Source: an uncultured Oscillospiraceae bacterium
GTDB taxonomy: Bacteria; Bacillota; Clostridia; Oscillospirales; Acutalibacteraceae
Assembly (NCBI GenBank): GCA_900554775.1
Contig: USIK01000009.1
Location: 1 to 15,409 of the forward strand
Length of the DNA: 15,409 nt
Direction of reading: 5' to 3'
Part shown: piece by piece, positions 15,290 through 15,409 of the stretch
Layout: each line of letters opens with the position of its first letter
Numbering within the stretch: the stretch's first letter is position 1
The notes under the pieces: generated by a model
What the model was told of the DNA's origin: nothing
The model's input: only the letters and a program-made list of their open reading frames with translations
Databases searched by the model: none
Position numbers and translations under genes: made by a program

Positions 15290-15321
15290 GCCCCTTTATT
15301 GCCCTGGTGTGATAGAGGGGC
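15290..15321 (+). other. Stem-loop between dnaK and dnaJ
   Basis: A 10-bp stem (GCCCCTTTAT with ATAGAGGGGC, one G-U pair) closes a 12-nt loop in the 68-nt dnaK-dnaJ gap. No run of T follows, so it is not a convincing intrinsic terminator. It may stabilise the 3' end of dnaK mRNA, mark a processing site or cause partial attenuation, lowering DnaJ relative to DnaK. The function is inferred from position only. Confidence 0.65.
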
Positions 15322-15346
15322 CGAAGAATTAAATTAAGAGGGTGAA

Positions 15347-15409
15347 ATGAGTTTGTCAGACAATAAAAGAGATTATTATGATGTTCTGGGGGTTTCAAAG
15401 GGTGCCTCG
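15347..15409 (+). CDS. dnaJ: Co-chaperone DnaJ (Hsp40), N-terminal fragment cut by window end
   Basis: The last 63 bases encode MSLSDNKRDYYDVLGVSKGAS, the start of a J domain (xxRDYYEVLGVSKxAS is the family hallmark). The HPD motif and later domains lie beyond the window. AAGAGGGTGA (15336-15345) precedes both ATG 15347 and an in-frame TTG at 15353. The GG core is 4 nt from ATG and 10 nt from TTG, so either could be used; ATG is listed. The J domain begins two residues further in if TTG is used. It completes the hrcA-grpE-dnaK-dnaJ order. Confidence 0.92.
   Translation, partial: MSLSDNKRDYYDVLGVSKGAS

Noticed and set aside
15290..15321. Intrinsic terminator ending the operon after dnaK
   Set aside because: No T-run follows the stem, and dnaJ with its own SD begins 25 nt later in the same orientation.
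1..15409. CRISPR array, IS element, phage genes, tRNA or rRNA
   Set aside because: No direct-repeat arrays, transposase motifs, terminal inverted repeats or tRNA-like cloverleaf seen; nearly all bases are covered by housekeeping genes, with no gap over about 130 nt.

Overview
The window reads as chromosomal housekeeping DNA from a low-GC Gram-positive bacterium (Bacillota, probably an uncultured Clostridia-like lineage). The evidence is the gene set and order (dprA-topA-trmFO; plsX-rnc-ftsY; yqeK-leuS; hrcA-grpE-dnaK-dnaJ), strong AGGAGG-type Shine-Dalgarno sites, FAD/folate-type TrmFO, a CIRCE/HrcA heat-shock operator and an insert-less Gram-positive DnaK of 611 residues. The first 18 bases are identical to the 3' end of the Illumina TruSeq read-1 adapter. 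Position 19 is therefore probably the true edge of an assembled contig, and base-level oddities should be weighed against assembly quality.

Layout: 19-9856 is a tight, all-plus-strand run with gaps of 0-26 nt or short overlaps. It holds the 3' part of dprA (DNA processing), topA (topoisomerase I), trmFO (tRNA m5U54 methylation), plsX (phospholipid precursor), rnc (RNase III), ftsY (SRP receptor, interrupted by an in-frame amber codon), yqeK (Ap4A hydrolase) and leuS. After 72 nt comes a stand-alone CoA-acylating aldehyde dehydrogenase that resembles the N-terminal half of AdhE (9929-11272). A bidirectional hairpin terminator (11279-11304) separates it from convergent ruvX on the minus strand (11294-11722). 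A divergent intergenic region then carries a good sigma-A-type promoter and a perfect CIRCE operator (11797-11823), which control the heat-shock operon hrcA-grpE-dnaK-dnaJ. The window ends 19-21 codons into dnaJ.

The left part combines nucleic-acid maintenance, tRNA modification, lipid-precursor synthesis, protein targeting and leucyl-tRNA charging, an ordinary growth-linked transcription unit. The right part is a self-regulated chaperone operon: HrcA represses its own operon through CIRCE, and GrpE, DnaK and DnaJ form the Hsp70 machine.

I do not see a novel multi-gene system, phage, IS element, CRISPR array, tRNA or rRNA. The most notable points are the ftsY lesion (amber codon plus loss of the normally invariant Asp of the DTFRA motif nine codons upstream), the adapter at the contig edge, the monofunctional AdhE-type ALDH, and a recurrent start-site layout in which an ATG sits on or against the Shine-Dalgarno while the likely start is a GTG or TTG downstream.
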